Source of the DNA: Pedobacter hartonius
GTDB lineage: Bacteria > Bacteroidota > Bacteroidia > Sphingobacteriales > Sphingobacteriaceae
NCBI RefSeq assembly: GCF_900107535.1
Contig: NZ_FNRA01000007.1
Coordinates: 62,001 to 126,000 of the forward strand
DNA length: 64,000 bases
Direction of reading: 5' to 3'
Shown: positions 43,701 to 52,449 of the stretch, piece after piece
Layout: every line of letters starts with the position of its first letter
Position numbering within the stretch: the first letter of the stretch is position 1
Translations under genes and position numbers: made by a program
Notes under the pieces: model-generated
Database searches by the model: none
What the model was told of the DNA's origin: nothing
The model's input: only the letters and a program-made list of their open reading frames with translations

Positions 43701-44094
43701 GAATATTACGGAGCGCTATAACCTCTATACCGAACTTTCCAGACTGGATACCGAGGCCCAGCTTGCAGCCTTTGAAACTTCGCTGAAAGATCGTTTTGGT
43801 ACTGTTCCAAAGCCGGTAAAGACCATGCTCAGCGTACTCCGCCTGCAGTGGTCAGCAAAAAAATTAGGCTTTGAAAAACTGAGCTTTAAAAAAGGTGTTT
43901 TAAGGGGTTATTTTATTGCCAACAAACAATCTAATTTCTTTGATTCAGCCATGTTCCACAAGATCCTCACCTTTGCGCAGATGCATCCCAGGATGTGTAA
44001 CCTGAAAGAAGTTAAGGATACGCTCAGGATTGCTTTTGAAGACCTGAAAACCGTAGAGGATGCCATAGAAATGCTGGAAATGGTTAGCCAATAA
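40753..44094 (+). CDS. mfd: Transcription-repair coupling factor Mfd
   Basis: I start the protein at GTG (VNIRDLINRYKTDERIEAL, 1113 residues) because an upstream ATG adds MHCYILAIHKS, runs through the promoter box and has no family precedent. UvrB-like domains 1a/2/1b fill the first ~300 residues (FVYEPGQFSVRGGIVDIFSF). The RNA-polymerase interaction domain begins near 438 (LKPGDFVTHIDHGIGKYAGL). The translocase motor shows GDVGFGKTEIAIRAAFKA (~588), IIDEEQKFG (~685-693), TLTATPIPRTL and GRVGRS, and the C-terminal TRCF domain follows. Mfd removes stalled RNA polymerase and recruits UvrA. Confidence 0.96.
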   Translation: MNIRDLINRYKTDERIEALAKTLNTGKGTKLQLKGLVGSADAVIAVATYFLLHKPQLFILPDREEAAYFMADLESILEKEVLLFPSSFRKAFDFTQVDTANVLARAEVLNELNHQSSFGKIVVTYPEALAEKVIDRTVLEKNTLEISLGIKLGIDFINEFLIDYDFDRTDFVYEPGQFSVRGGIVDIFSFSHDLPYRIEFFGDEVESIRTFEIESQLSVEDVKTLTIIPNVQSKYLTESNINLLDYIEKDTQLWFKDVEFTLDIVKDGYKKAVELWKALPTKEKHENPDWIDPKFAFSDEKMIGDIVHDFSLIEFGKQFFYRSENVILFNTKPQPSFNKDFHLLINNIKENEKNNIFNFISSSSPKQTERLYAILDDIDKTVKFVPVNIQLREGFIDPQQQIAMYTDHQIFDRFYKYKLRRGYQRSQAITMKDLKDLKPGDFVTHIDHGIGKYAGLEKVEVNGKTQEMIRLIYADNDLLYVNINSLNRIAKYSGKDGTAPKMNKLGTEAWDKLKKTTKKKVKDIARDLIKLYALRKSQVGTAFDPDGYLETELEASFIYEDTPDQVKATNDVKKDMEAPHPMDRLVCGDVGFGKTEIAIRAAFKAVANGKQAAVLVPTTILALQHFKTFSGRLKDFPCRVDYINRFKTSKQIKETLAQVEEGKIDIIIGTHRLLSKDVKFKSLGIMIIDEEQKFGVTAKEKLRALRVNVDTLTLTATPIPRTLHFSLMGARDLSIMSTPPPNRQAVNTELHVFNDKLIQEAVQFELDRGGQVFFIHNRVNDLPQLGGLIQTLVPKARIGIAHGQLDGDALEDVMLDFINGEKDVLVATTIIEAGLDIPNANTIIINHAHMFGLSDLHQMRGRVGRSNKKAFCYLLSPPLSTLTSEARKRLSAIEEFSDLGSGFNIAMRDLDIRGSGNLLGAEQSGFIAEIGFEMYHKILDEAIQELKSDEFKDLFKDDKERPFVTFTQIDTDLELYIPDDYVTNITERYNLYTELSRLDTEAQLAAFETSLKDRFGTVPKPVKTMLSVLRLQWSAKKLGFEKLSFKKGVLRGYFIANKQSNFFDSAMFHKILTFAQMHPRMCNLKEVKDTLRIAFEDLKTVEDAIEMLEMVSQ

Positions 44095-44101
44095 ATATCC
44101 C

Positions 44102-44317
44102 ATGAATCCAAACCTGTTAACCGACCTGGTCACCATGAAAATGCCTTTTGGCAAATACAAAGACAAATTGCTTTGTGACCTCCCCGAATCTTACCTGATC
44201 TGGTTCCAGAACCAGGGTTTCCCTCCGGGCAAACTTGGAGAATTACTGGGTACAATGTACGAGATCAGGTTAAACGGACTGGAATATCTGCTGAAACCGA
44301 TCAGGAATTCCCACTAA
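44102..44317 (+). CDS. DUF3820-family small protein
   Basis: The 71-residue protein matches the DUF3820 pattern: MKMPFGKYKDKLLCDLPESYLIWFQNQGFP (seen at ~12-41) and LGELLGTMYEIRLNGLEYLL (~46-65). Its function is unknown; some relatives are annotated as quorum-sensing-related, which should not be taken as evidence. It starts 7 nt after mfd and shares a CTAA stop overlap of four bases with convergent cdsA. Confidence 0.85.
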   Translation: MNPNLLTDLVTMKMPFGKYKDKLLCDLPESYLIWFQNQGFPPGKLGELLGTMYEIRLNGLEYLLKPIRNSH

Positions 44318-45123
44318 TTCAGTACCAGGTACAGATAGGCATACACGATCGGCGCTGCAATCAGCAGGCCGTCAAACCTGTCCAGCAAGCCACCATGCCC
44401 AGGCAGCAGGTTTCCCGAATCCTTCGCGTTCAGGCTTCTTTTAAGCATTGATTCTACCAGGTCTCCCAGCGTACCAAAGCTCACAATCAGAACGGCCATG
44501 CCTGCCCAAACCAGGAACCCGATTTCCTTAAAGAAGAACGAGATGATGAATGATACCAGGAAACTGGTGAACATTCCTCCGAAAAAACCTTCCCATGTTT
44601 TTTTTGGGGAATGGCGTTCAAAGAGTTTATGTGCCCCAAATTTCCTGCCGAACAGGTACGCACCGGTATCACTTGCCCAGAGCATTAGCAAAAAGGCTAG
44701 CGGCAGGTGAAAATTATACAGGTTCCAGTTGCTCAAAAAACCTAATGAATAGTAAAAACAGAATGGGAGGGTCACAAAAAACAGCCCTGTAAATGTATAG
44801 GCTATATTGGTAAAAGGAGACTTATCCTTTCTGTACAGTTCAAACAAAAACACGGAGAATACCAGCGGGATTAACAATAAAAGGGACTTCAGCTCTACTT
44901 CATAAAAGTGGAAAGCCGCAATGAACATAAAGATCAACAGGCTTACCGTTAAGCCAACCGCAGTATGGGGCCTTATATCAGCAGTTTTAATCAGCTTATA
45001 AAATTCTGCCAGCGCAAAAACACTCAGCAGTAAATAAAATCCGGTAAAGGTATAGGCACCAAGAAAAATAGAACCTAGCATCACAGTAGTGAAGAAAAAC
45101 GCAGTTATTGCCCTTGTTTTCAT
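44314..45123 (-). CDS. cdsA: Phosphatidate cytidylyltransferase
   Basis: The 269-residue protein is hydrophobic throughout (about eight membrane segments). It ends with the CDP-diglyceride synthetase signature: SMLKRSLNAKDSGNLLPGHG then GGLLDRFDGL (~217-245), and ASDTGAYLFGRKFGAHK (~148-164) is the other conserved loop. It makes CDP-diacylglycerol, the precursor of the phosphatidylserine that psd (22.2 kb) decarboxylates. Its start overlaps the DUF2007 gene stop by four bases, so the DUF2007-cdsA pair is likely translationally coupled. Confidence 0.95.
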   Translation of the reverse strand: MKTRAITAFFFTTVMLGSIFLGAYTFTGFYLLLSVFALAEFYKLIKTADIRPHTAVGLTVSLLIFMFIAAFHFYEVELKSLLLLIPLVFSVFLFELYRKDKSPFTNIAYTFTGLFFVTLPFCFYYSLGFLSNWNLYNFHLPLAFLLMLWASDTGAYLFGRKFGAHKLFERHSPKKTWEGFFGGMFTSFLVSFIISFFFKEIGFLVWAGMAVLIVSFGTLGDLVESMLKRSLNAKDSGNLLPGHGGLLDRFDGLLIAAPIVYAYLYLVLN

Positions 45124-45329
45124 TCGCTTTCTATGGATTTAATATAGGCGTCAGCCGCTTCCAGATCAGCCGCGCTGACCATGATATCTACCGTTCCGAA
45201 GGTCTGGTAGGACGAATCCTTTTTATTCATAACCACTGCAGCAATATCATTTTCCATCAATCCCTGTTTAATGATCTCTGCCGTAACAGCATCTTGTGTG
45301 GTATATACCCTAACCCAATTGTTTTCCAT
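45120..45329 (-). CDS. DUF2007-family protein (putative signal-transducing)
   Basis: The 69-residue protein has NWVRVYTTQDAVTAEIIKQGLMEN (seen at ~4-27) and VDIMVSAADLEAADAYIKSIE (quoted in part), matching the DUF2007 ferredoxin-like fold. No function is established. It overlaps the upstream CPBP gene by 20 bases and the downstream cdsA by four, so the three genes form one compact operon. Confidence 0.85.
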   Translation of the reverse strand: MENNWVRVYTTQDAVTAEIIKQGLMENDIAAVVMNKKDSSYQTFGTVDIMVSAADLEAADAYIKSIESE

Positions 45330-46242
45330 TGCTCTCAGTAGTTTTATCTTTTAGATATTTAAATAAAAATATGCTCAAAATTAAGCTAATAATAGATGCA
45401 TACCATGGGAAATATGCAGAATTATCTGCCTGTTCCAGGGGAATATGATGAGCCTGTAAATACCAGGCCTGGCATACCGCATAAGCATTGTTCAGAAAAT
45501 GTGCGAACATCGCATACCATAAACTGCCTGTCCACAGATAGATATAGCCAAATGCGGCCCCTAAAAACATCCTTGGGAAAAATCCGAAAAACTGCACATG
45601 AATAGCACTGAAAATAAAAGCAGCCAGCCATATTGCTACATGCGGGTTATTGAACATCCTGGTAAATCCCCGCTGTATACCACCCCTGAAAAGAAATTCT
45701 TCTGCAATCGCAGGCAGGAGCGCAATGATGAGAATATTGATGAGAAACTCTCCGAAACCCCGGATCCTCAGTAATAAAATCGTCATATTCATTGCCGCAT
45801 CCTCCTTTGCCCTCATCCAGTCTTCTACTGATTTCAGAAATCCAGGCAAAACCATCTGCTGGTTGACCAGTGTCACCCATTCCATCACCGGCAATGAGCA
45901 TATCATTAGTAAAAATACAGTTAGCAGGATTGACAGCCGTGGTTTTTTAAACCCGTAGAACTTAACAATCCTGGCCTTTTCGGTGATTGCAAGCAATATA
46001 GGGGGCATCAGGAACAGAAACACGGAGGTGAGCGCCTGGGAAATCCTAAGTCCCGTAAGATAAGCCGGATCACCGCTAAATAACAATGCATTGTTACTTA
46101 ATATATCAGTTCCATAGAGCAGTACCAGTACTGCTACACTTAAAACAGATCCGGTTATAGTCCCTGCCAGTGCATAACACGCCAGTATAAGTAGCTGACT
46201 GTAAGCAGATTTTTCTTCTCGTACTCCTGGAGTGAAATTCAT
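45310..46242 (-). CDS. CPBP-family intramembrane glutamic metalloprotease
   Basis: The 310-residue protein has about eight membrane segments. The CPBP (Rce1-like) motifs are AIAEEFLFRGGIQRGF (EExxxR, ~176-191) and two further conserved histidine sites: FIFSAIHVQFFGFFPRMFLG and MFAHFLNNAYAV. Eukaryotic relatives cut prenylated CAAX proteins; bacterial members have scattered roles such as bacteriocin immunity. It begins the operon with DUF2007 and cdsA and is divergent from dusB across 52 bp. Confidence 0.9.
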   Translation of the reverse strand: MNFTPGVREEKSAYSQLLILACYALAGTITGSVLSVAVLVLLYGTDILSNNALLFSGDPAYLTGLRISQALTSVFLFLMPPILLAITEKARIVKFYGFKKPRLSILLTVFLLMICSLPVMEWVTLVNQQMVLPGFLKSVEDWMRAKEDAAMNMTILLLRIRGFGEFLINILIIALLPAIAEEFLFRGGIQRGFTRMFNNPHVAIWLAAFIFSAIHVQFFGFFPRMFLGAAFGYIYLWTGSLWYAMFAHFLNNAYAVCQAWYLQAHHIPLEQADNSAYFPWYASIISLILSIFLFKYLKDKTTESNGKQLG

Positions 46243-46257
46243 TATTGGGGATTTTTG

Positions 46258-46265
46258 TACCTTTG
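46258..46265 (+). promoter_or_regulatory. -7 promoter box TACCTTTG of dusB
   Basis: A perfect TAnnTTTG lies 29 nt before the dusB ATG, within the 52-bp gap shared with the divergent CPBP gene. No good -33 element is seen. Confidence 0.5.
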
Positions 46266-46294
46266 TGTCTTAATTTTGGATTGAAGATAGAAAA

Positions 46295-47302
46295 ATGTCT
46301 GTAAAGATAGGAAATATTGACCTGGGAGAGTTCCCTTTATTGCTTGCTCCAATGGAAGATGTGAGCGACCCTCCATTTCGTTTTGTTTGTAAACAGAGCG
46401 GAGTGGATATGATGTATACAGAGTTTATTTCTTCAGAGGGATTGATCCGTGATGCAGCAAAAAGTCGCCAGAAGCTAGACATATTCGAATACGAACGGCC
46501 TATTGGTATCCAGATATTCGGCAGTGAGATTGCTACCATGCATGAAGCTACCGAAATTGCTACTCTGGCAAAACCTGACCTGATTGATATCAACTACGGC
46601 TGCCCCGTAAAACAGGTAGCCTGTAAAGGTGCCGGTTCTGCCTTATTGCAGGACATCGACAAAATGGTAAAAATGACCGATGCAGTGGTAAGGGCCACGC
46701 ATTTGCCTGTAACCGTTAAAACCAGGCTGGGCTGGGATGACAACACCAAAAATGTAGATGAGGTGGCTGAAAGGCTGCAGGACATCGGCATACAGGCATT
46801 AACTATTCACGGCAGGACCAGGTCACAGATGTACAAGGGAGAGGCAGACTGGAGAATGATCCGCGATATCAAAAGAAACCCGAGGATCAAAATCCCCATT
46901 TTTGGCAATGGTGATATTGACAGTCCGGAAAAAGCATTTGAATGGCGGAGGGAATTTGAAGTCGATGGAATCATGATCGGCCGGGCAGCCATTGGCTACC
47001 CATGGATTTTCAGGGAGGTTGCACATTACTTTAAAACCGGTGAAAAATTAGCCGGCCCTACAGTAGAGGAGCGGGTAGCCATTTGCCGCACACACCTTGA
47101 TAAATCAATTGCCTGGAAAGGTCCGAAAGTGGGTATATTTGAAATGAGACGCCATTATGCAAATTATTTCAAAGGTCTTCCCGATTTTAAGAACTACAGA
47201 ATGTTATTGGTTAAAGAAGATAACATTGAGATTATACATGCTATATTAGACGAAGTGTCAGACAAATATCAGTACATTCTACCCGAGGGTGAAATGGCTT
47301 GA
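46295..47302 (+). CDS. dusB: tRNA-dihydrouridine synthase DusB
   Basis: The 335-residue protein is a TIM-barrel flavoenzyme. LLAPMEDVSDPPFRFVCK (~15-32) is the FMN start motif, INYGCPVKQVACKGAGSALL (~98-117) holds the catalytic cysteine, VTVKTRLGW (~140-148) and LTIHGRTRSQMYKGEADW (~169-186) contact substrate, and FGNGDIDSPEKAF with GIMIGRAAIG binds phosphate. It reduces uridines in the tRNA D-loop. apaG follows 31 nt downstream on the same strand. Confidence 0.95.
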   Translation: MSVKIGNIDLGEFPLLLAPMEDVSDPPFRFVCKQSGVDMMYTEFISSEGLIRDAAKSRQKLDIFEYERPIGIQIFGSEIATMHEATEIATLAKPDLIDINYGCPVKQVACKGAGSALLQDIDKMVKMTDAVVRATHLPVTVKTRLGWDDNTKNVDEVAERLQDIGIQALTIHGRTRSQMYKGEADWRMIRDIKRNPRIKIPIFGNGDIDSPEKAFEWRREFEVDGIMIGRAAIGYPWIFREVAHYFKTGEKLAGPTVEERVAICRTHLDKSIAWKGPKVGIFEMRRHYANYFKGLPDFKNYRMLLVKEDNIEIIHAILDEVSDKYQYILPEGEMA

Positions 47303-47333
47303 TTTTTGAAAAACTGATCATAAATACTTTAAG

Positions 47334-47720
47334 ATGGTTACAGCGATTACACAGGGCGTTAAAATTTCAGTAGATACTGTATATCAGGAAGAATACTCTA
47401 ATCCTGAAAAAGAGCATTTTATGTTTGCTTATCAGATCACAGTAGAAAATCTGTCAGACTATTCCATACAGTTAATGCGTCGTCAATGGTTTATTTTTGA
47501 TTCTAATGGCACCCAGAGAGAAGTTGAAGGAGAAGGAGTTATTGGTTTGCAGCCCGTTATAGAGCCAGGAGAGAGCTATTCCTATGTTTCAGGATGTAAT
47601 TTAACGACTGATATCGGTGCAATGTCAGGCACTTACCTGATGCACCGTATAGCCGATGAAACTGATTTTAGTGTAGATATACCAGAATTCCAGCTGATCG
47701 TTCCGTACCGCCTGAATTAA
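47334..47720 (+). CDS. apaG: ApaG-family protein (DUF525)
   Basis: The 128-residue protein is a fibronectin-type-III-like ApaG: VSVDTVYQEEYSNPEKEHFMFAYQITVENLS (seen in part at ~10-43), QLMRRQWFIFDSNG (~47-60) and GEGVIGLQPVIEPGESYSYVSGC (quoted in part; ~67-89). Bacterial ApaG proteins are small and uncharacterised; the name comes from proximity to the diadenosine tetraphosphatase gene apaH, which is not here. It shares a TTAA stop overlap with the convergent zinc peptidase gene. Confidence 0.92.
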   Translation: MVTAITQGVKISVDTVYQEEYSNPEKEHFMFAYQITVENLSDYSIQLMRRQWFIFDSNGTQREVEGEGVIGLQPVIEPGESYSYVSGCNLTTDIGAMSGTYLMHRIADETDFSVDIPEFQLIVPYRLN

Positions 47721-48412
47721 TTCCTGTTCCTGCCGAACAGCATGGATGCATAATACAATAAATTAGCCAGTGCTCCAAGGGCTGCTACTACATAAGTCAT
47801 GGCTGCCCACCATAAAGCATCTTTGGCCTGCTCATTTTCTTCAGTGGTATACATCACTACACGGTTATTCTTTAACCAGATCAGTGCCCTTTTACTGGCA
47901 TCAAATTCAACAGGAAGCGTAATAAAACTAAAAATCGTGATCAGTGCAAGACCGGCTACGCCAATGCCCAATACGATAGGGTTCCCGGTAAACCCGATCA
48001 ATAAAACACCCAGAATCAGTACCCACTGTAAAAGATTGGAAGAAATGCTCACTACGGGCACCATATTGGATCTTAATTCCAGCCAGTGATAAGATTTGGC
48101 ATGCTGAACAGCATGTCCGCATTCATGTGCCGCGACGGCTGCTGCAGCCACACTTCTGCCATAATATACATCTGTGCTCAGATTAACTGTCTTATCTGCA
48201 GGATTATAGTGATCCGTAAGCTGCCCGTCCGCATTCATTACCCTTACATCATATATGCCATTGTCATGCAGCATCTTTTCTGCAACTTCATAGCCTGAAA
48301 GGCCTGAATTTAATTGCATTTCAGCATACCTGGAAAATTTGCTCCTGAATTTCCATTGCACAAACATACTGGCAATCAGCATCGGAATTATAAAAAACAA
48401 ATAGGTTCCCAT
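47717..48412 (-). CDS. YugP-like zinc-dependent membrane metallopeptidase
   Basis: The 231-residue protein has an N-terminal membrane segment (~1-17, YLFFIIPMLIASMFVQ) and later ones at ~126-170. The zinc motif HExxH is in AAHECGHAVQHAKSYHWLELR (~116-136, in part). Its composition and motif match the DUF-class zinc peptidase YugP (Zn_peptidase_2). Substrates are unknown. It is convergent with apaG (4-nt overlap) and separated by a 248-bp A+T-rich gap from rmuC, in which I see nothing further. Confidence 0.88.
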   Translation of the reverse strand: MGTYLFFIIPMLIASMFVQWKFRSKFSRYAEMQLNSGLSGYEVAEKMLHDNGIYDVRVMNADGQLTDHYNPADKTVNLSTDVYYGRSVAAAAVAAHECGHAVQHAKSYHWLELRSNMVPVVSISSNLLQWVLILGVLLIGFTGNPIVLGIGVAGLALITIFSFITLPVEFDASKRALIWLKNNRVVMYTTEENEQAKDALWWAAMTYVVAALGALANLLYYASMLFGRNRN

Positions 48413-48660
48413 CTTTTTAATTATTTTACTACTTATATATGTAAATCAAAAATTGTTCCCATAATACTTTAAATCACTAATAATTTAAAAATTAACTGAT
48501 AGCATGTAATTAAGTGCCTTATGGGTAAAAATTGAAATGATTTGCCAATAATCCATGTCCATTAAAAACTGCATCAAACGGGCATGCGTATTTGCATATA
48601 AATACTAATATATTTGTTAAAATGATATATAATAATGATTTTTGATAAAAATATTAGTAA

Positions 48661-49983
48661 ATGAATAGTATAATCATTGTGTTGCTGGTTATTGTAATGG
48701 CCGCTCTATTTTTCCTCCTTTTCAAAAAACCTGCAGCCGGTACAACTCAGCTGGAAATGCTCGGTTTAAAAGAAACAGAGCACCAGCGTACCCTTTCCTA
48801 TTACAGGGAAGAAAAACAAAGGCTGGAAGATGAACTCGCCGATCTCCGTAAAGGTTTTATGGATGAAAGGAGCAGGGCAGTCAAAGCAGAAGAAATACTA
48901 AACGCACAACTGGCAAAACAGATCCAGCAGGAAAAATATATCGCGGAACTTCAGCAGCAGTTTAAATTACAGTTTGAACAGATTGCCAACCGGATACTTG
49001 AAGAAAAAACTTCAAAATTTACGCTGCAGAACAAAGCCAGCATGGAACTCATTTTAAGCCCGCTGAAGGAAAATATAAAGGCTTTTGAGGAAAAGGTCGA
49101 CCGTGTGTACAAAGCTGAATCAGACGAGCGCAATATACTTAAGGGAGTGATCTCACAGCTGATGGATCAGAGCAGGCAGATCCAGGAAGATGCCAATAAC
49201 CTGACCAAAGCGCTAAAGGGCGATAATAAGAAACAGGGCAACTGGGGGGAGATCATACTGGAAAGGGTACTGGAACGCTCCGGATTGGTTAAAGATCAGG
49301 AATACCGTATACAGTCCAGCTTTAGTACCGCTCATGGAAACAGGGTTCAGCCAGATGTGATCATAGACCTTCCTGAGGATAAACATATCGTGGTGGATTC
49401 AAAAGTTTCTCTTATCGCCTACGAAAAATATGTTTCAGCAGAGACAGATGAAGAGCGGGATACCTATGTCAAACAGCATCTTCTTTCAATAAAAAACCAT
49501 ATTCAGGACCTTTCAGGCAAAAATTACCATGCCCTCTACCAGATCAACTCTCCTGATTTTGTGTTACTTTTTGTCCCAATAGAATCATCATTCGGCATTG
49601 CAGTACAAAAGGATGCGGAGCTCTTCAATTATGCATGGGACAGGAAAGTGGTCATTGTAAGCCCTTCTACGCTACTTGCTACATTACGTACCATTTCAAG
49701 CATCTGGAAACAGGAAAGACAAAACCGCAACGTACTTGAAATAGCCCGTTTGAGCGGTACCATGTATGATAAATTTGTCGGTTTCCTGGCGGATATGGAG
49801 AGTATCGGAAGGAATATCAGGCAAAGCCAGGATGCCTATGAAAAGGCCTTTAATAAATTGTCTTCAGGTGCCGGAAACCTGGCAGGTACAGCTGATAAAA
49901 TAAAAAAGCTGGGTGCAAAAACTACGAAACAACTTGATCATAAATTTCTGGACCCAGCATTAACTGAAGACGATAGCCTATAA
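48661..49983 (+). CDS. rmuC: DNA recombination protein RmuC
   Basis: The 440-residue protein has an N-terminal membrane segment (~1-21) and a long coiled coil (~30-145, REEKQRLEDELADLRKG). The RmuC nuclease-like domain covers ~175-400: KQGNWGEIILERVLERSGL (~197-215), QPDVIIDLPEDKHIVVDSKVSL (in part; ~227-247) and FVPIESSFGIAV. It is thought to limit DNA inversions at short repeats. Its stop is back-to-back with the thiL stop (49978-49983). The frame is complete and shows no breaks. Confidence 0.93.
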   Translation: MNSIIIVLLVIVMAALFFLLFKKPAAGTTQLEMLGLKETEHQRTLSYYREEKQRLEDELADLRKGFMDERSRAVKAEEILNAQLAKQIQQEKYIAELQQQFKLQFEQIANRILEEKTSKFTLQNKASMELILSPLKENIKAFEEKVDRVYKAESDERNILKGVISQLMDQSRQIQEDANNLTKALKGDNKKQGNWGEIILERVLERSGLVKDQEYRIQSSFSTAHGNRVQPDVIIDLPEDKHIVVDSKVSLIAYEKYVSAETDEERDTYVKQHLLSIKNHIQDLSGKNYHALYQINSPDFVLLFVPIESSFGIAVQKDAELFNYAWDRKVVIVSPSTLLATLRTISSIWKQERQNRNVLEIARLSGTMYDKFVGFLADMESIGRNIRQSQDAYEKAFNKLSSGAGNLAGTADKIKKLGAKTTKQLDHKFLDPALTEDDSL

Positions 49984-51018
49984 TTTAAATGCGTTCCAGC
50001 CCTGAGCTTTCAGTTCATGGACCACATTGGATTTCGAAATCATTTTACATCCAGAAGGTTTATCGGTAATATGGCCAATCACAGTGATATCCACATCATG
50101 TTTTAACTTAGCGTAATCATTCTGTTTGATGGTAAAAAGCAATTCATAATCCTCACCTCCGTTCAGCGCACAAACAGTAGGGTCTATTCCTAACTCCCTT
50201 GCGGTTTCATAAGTCATAGGATCTATAGGCAGCTTATCTTCATAAATGGTGCAGCCTTTGTCAGACTGTTTACAGATATGCATAATCTCAGAAGCCAGTC
50301 CATCAGAAACATCGATCATTGATGTAGGGAGAATCTTCATTTGTGCCAGCAGGTCCACAATATCCCTGCGGCCCTCCGGTTTTAACTGCCTTTCGATAAT
50401 ATAATCTTTTCCTTCCAGGTCTGGCTGAATATTTGGGTTTTCCAGGAAGATCTGCTTTTCGCGTTCCAGTATCTGCAGGCCCACATAAGCACCGCCCAGA
50501 TCACCGGATACACACAGAAGATCACCTTCATTTGCACCGTTCCTGTACACAATATCTGCTTTATCCGCAAAACCTATACTGGTCACGCTGATCACAAGCC
50601 CCTGTTTACTGGATGACGTATCACCACCGATCAGGTCTATATTGAATTTGTTGCAGGCCAGCTCTATCCCCTTGTAGATTTCTTCAACGGCTTCAAGCGG
50701 AAATTTGCTTGACAGGCCCAGTGAAACCGTGATCTGTGTTGCTACCCCATTCATGGCGTAAATATCACTCAGATTAACCTGAACGGCCTTATAACCCAAA
50801 TGCATCAGCGGTACATAAGCCAGGTCGAAATGAATTCCTTCAAGCAGCAGATCAGTAGAGATCAATATCTCCTTATCTCCAGCATGCAGTACAGCAGCAT
50901 CATCTCCGATACCTTTGATACTGCTCTCGTGTTTAATTTTAAAATTATCAGTCAGGTGTTTAATCAGGCCAAATTCACCCAATTCTGAAAGATCTGTACG
51001 TTCTTTATTTTCAAACAT
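49978..51018 (-). CDS. thiL: Thiamine-monophosphate kinase
   Basis: The 346-residue protein begins with the ThiL helix LSELGEFGLIKHLTDNF. GIGDDAAVL (~42-50) is the metal- and nucleotide-binding loop, DLLLEGIHFDL (~62-72) and NLSDIYAMNG (~85-94) are substrate motifs, DLIGGDTSSSKQGLVIS is the second metal loop (~127-143) and SMIDVSDGLASE is in the C-terminal half. It makes thiamine pyrophosphate in the cytoplasm. nadA lies 40 nt upstream on the same strand, so a shared transcript is possible. Confidence 0.94.
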   Translation of the reverse strand: MFENKERTDLSELGEFGLIKHLTDNFKIKHESSIKGIGDDAAVLHAGDKEILISTDLLLEGIHFDLAYVPLMHLGYKAVQVNLSDIYAMNGVATQITVSLGLSSKFPLEAVEEIYKGIELACNKFNIDLIGGDTSSSKQGLVISVTSIGFADKADIVYRNGANEGDLLCVSGDLGGAYVGLQILEREKQIFLENPNIQPDLEGKDYIIERQLKPEGRRDIVDLLAQMKILPTSMIDVSDGLASEIMHICKQSDKGCTIYEDKLPIDPMTYETARELGIDPTVCALNGGEDYELLFTIKQNDYAKLKHDVDITVIGHITDKPSGCKMISKSNVVHELKAQGWNAFKL

Positions 51019-51058
51019 AATTATTTTTTATCAGCTGTTCTGCTGTAATCAATTTCAC

Positions 51059-52057
51059 TTATAAACCAAAACTTGCTGATATTTCCAGCATCCTTTCGAT
51101 GGGTTTTCTTGCTGCGGCAATGATATCTGCAGGCACTGTTACCTCAGGCGTTCCGTTTTTTAAACATAAATATAGTTTTTCCAGTGTATTTCTTTTCATG
51201 TACGGACAATCATTACAGGCACAATTGTTATTTGGCGGCGCCGGAATAAATGTTTTACCGGGGTTTGCCTTTTCCATCTGGTGGATAATACCGCTTTCTG
51301 TAGCCACAATGAATTCCATTGCATCACTTTTTACAGAATAATTCAGCAGTCCCGTTGTAGAACCTATATAATCTGCCATTTGTAATACCGCTTCTTCACA
51401 TTCAGGATGGGCAATAAATTTTGCATTGGGATGGCGCTCCTTCAGTTTTGTAATTTTTTCTCTCGAAAAGATCTCATGAACCATACAGGCTCCATTCCAG
51501 AGTACCAGGTCCCTGCCGGTTTTTTTGGCCACCCAGGCACCCAGGTTCTTATCAGGGCCGAAGATAATCTTCTGCTCTTTTGGCAGGCTTTCTACAATCT
51601 GAACCGCATTGGTAGAAGTACAAACGATGTCACTCATCGCTTTCAGTTCAGCTGTGCAGTTCACATAGGTAATCACCAGGTGATCCGGGTATTTTTCTTT
51701 AAATTTCTTAAACAAATGTGGCGGACAACTGTCTGCCAATGAGCAACCTGCCTTTACATCCGGCAGCAGTACCGTTTTTTCCGGAGAAAGTATTTTAGCG
51801 GTTTCAGCCATGAAATGCACTCCTGCAAACACAATCACGTCAGCTTCCGTTTTTGCAGCCTCCTGGGAAAGGCCTAAACTGTCCCCAATATAGTCCGCTA
51901 TATCCTGAATATCAGGCTCTTGATAGTAGTGCGCCAGCACTATTGCATTTTTCTCCTTTTTTAGCTTTTCAATTTCATCAAAAAGATCAAGTGTTGGGTC
52001 GATACTTTCTTCTACAAATCCTCTTCTGTTTAGTTCTTCTAAGGTATCCATTTTCAA
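51059..52057 (-). CDS. nadA: Quinolinate synthase A (iron-sulfur)
   Basis: The 332-residue protein has the NadA triplicated fold. [30 protein letters not shown] (seen in part) opens it. The three cluster cysteines are in VNCTAELK (~131), in [20 protein letters not shown] (~217) or nearby, and in [13 protein letters not shown] near the C-terminus. It condenses iminoaspartate and dihydroxyacetone phosphate to quinolinate. nadB, the previous step, is divergent across 392 bp holding three repeats of GTTAGTA. Confidence 0.95.
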   Translation of the reverse strand: MKMDTLEELNRRGFVEESIDPTLDLFDEIEKLKKEKNAIVLAHYYQEPDIQDIADYIGDSLGLSQEAAKTEADVIVFAGVHFMAETAKILSPEKTVLLPDVKAGCSLADSCPPHLFKKFKEKYPDHLVITYVNCTAELKAMSDIVCTSTNAVQIVESLPKEQKIIFGPDKNLGAWVAKKTGRDLVLWNGACMVHEIFSREKITKLKERHPNAKFIAHPECEEAVLQMADYIGSTTGLLNYSVKSDAMEFIVATESGIIHQMEKANPGKTFIPAPPNNNCACNDCPYMKRNTLEKLYLCLKNGTPEVTVPADIIAAARKPIERMLEISASFGL

Positions 52058-52449
52058 CGTTTCAATAATTAATAATTATTTAATATAAATAGACTTCTAT
52101 TGTTTATTAGTGTGTTAGTAATGTTTGTAACTCCGGGCTTTTTATTCGTTAATATGATTTGTTCTATAGTTACTAACAAATAAATGCGATTTTATTTATA
52201 ACTATCTGCTGATTTACAATCAGATATTTTTAGGACGAAAAACTTATCAATAGAAATATGTTTATTGTTAGTACCGGGGTAAAAAGTTAATAACTCATGC
52301 AAAGTTGCTTAAAAATAACTTAAAATATTGTGTGTAATTCTCATTTTACCTTAGCTTTAAACATTCTTAAATAGTTACTCTATTTATTTAGACATGTAAT
52401 TAACATTTTTCTAACGTTGTTAACAAGACGGCAGAATTACCAATAATCA
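52058..52449. other. nadA/nadB divergent intergenic region
   Basis: These 392 bp are A+T-rich and hold no gene. They contain three copies of a TTTATT-(n)-GTTAGTA element (listed separately), a hairpin CTGATT-tac-AATCAG at 52209-52223 and the near-palindrome AGTTAATAACT at 52285-52295. No recognised riboswitch is seen. Confidence 0.6.
52113..52273. promoter_or_regulatory. Three GTTAGTA elements: candidate NAD-responsive operator array
   Basis: TGTTAGTAA at 52113-52121 (plus), TTACTAACA at 52170-52178 (the same element inverted) and TTGTTAGTA at 52265-52273 (plus) all sit beside TTTATT. Their position between two genes of one pathway suggests binding by a NAD-pathway regulator such as an NrtR-type repressor; the protein itself is not in this window. 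Confidence 0.45.

Noticed and set aside
48413..48660. A+T-rich 248-bp gap before rmuC considered for an RNA gene or attachment site.
   Set aside because: I saw no tRNA-like fold, strong hairpin or repeat.
49978..51058. Possible TPP riboswitch linked to thiL.
   Set aside because: No CTGAGA-type conserved core is seen in the 40-nt gap upstream or in the nadA region.
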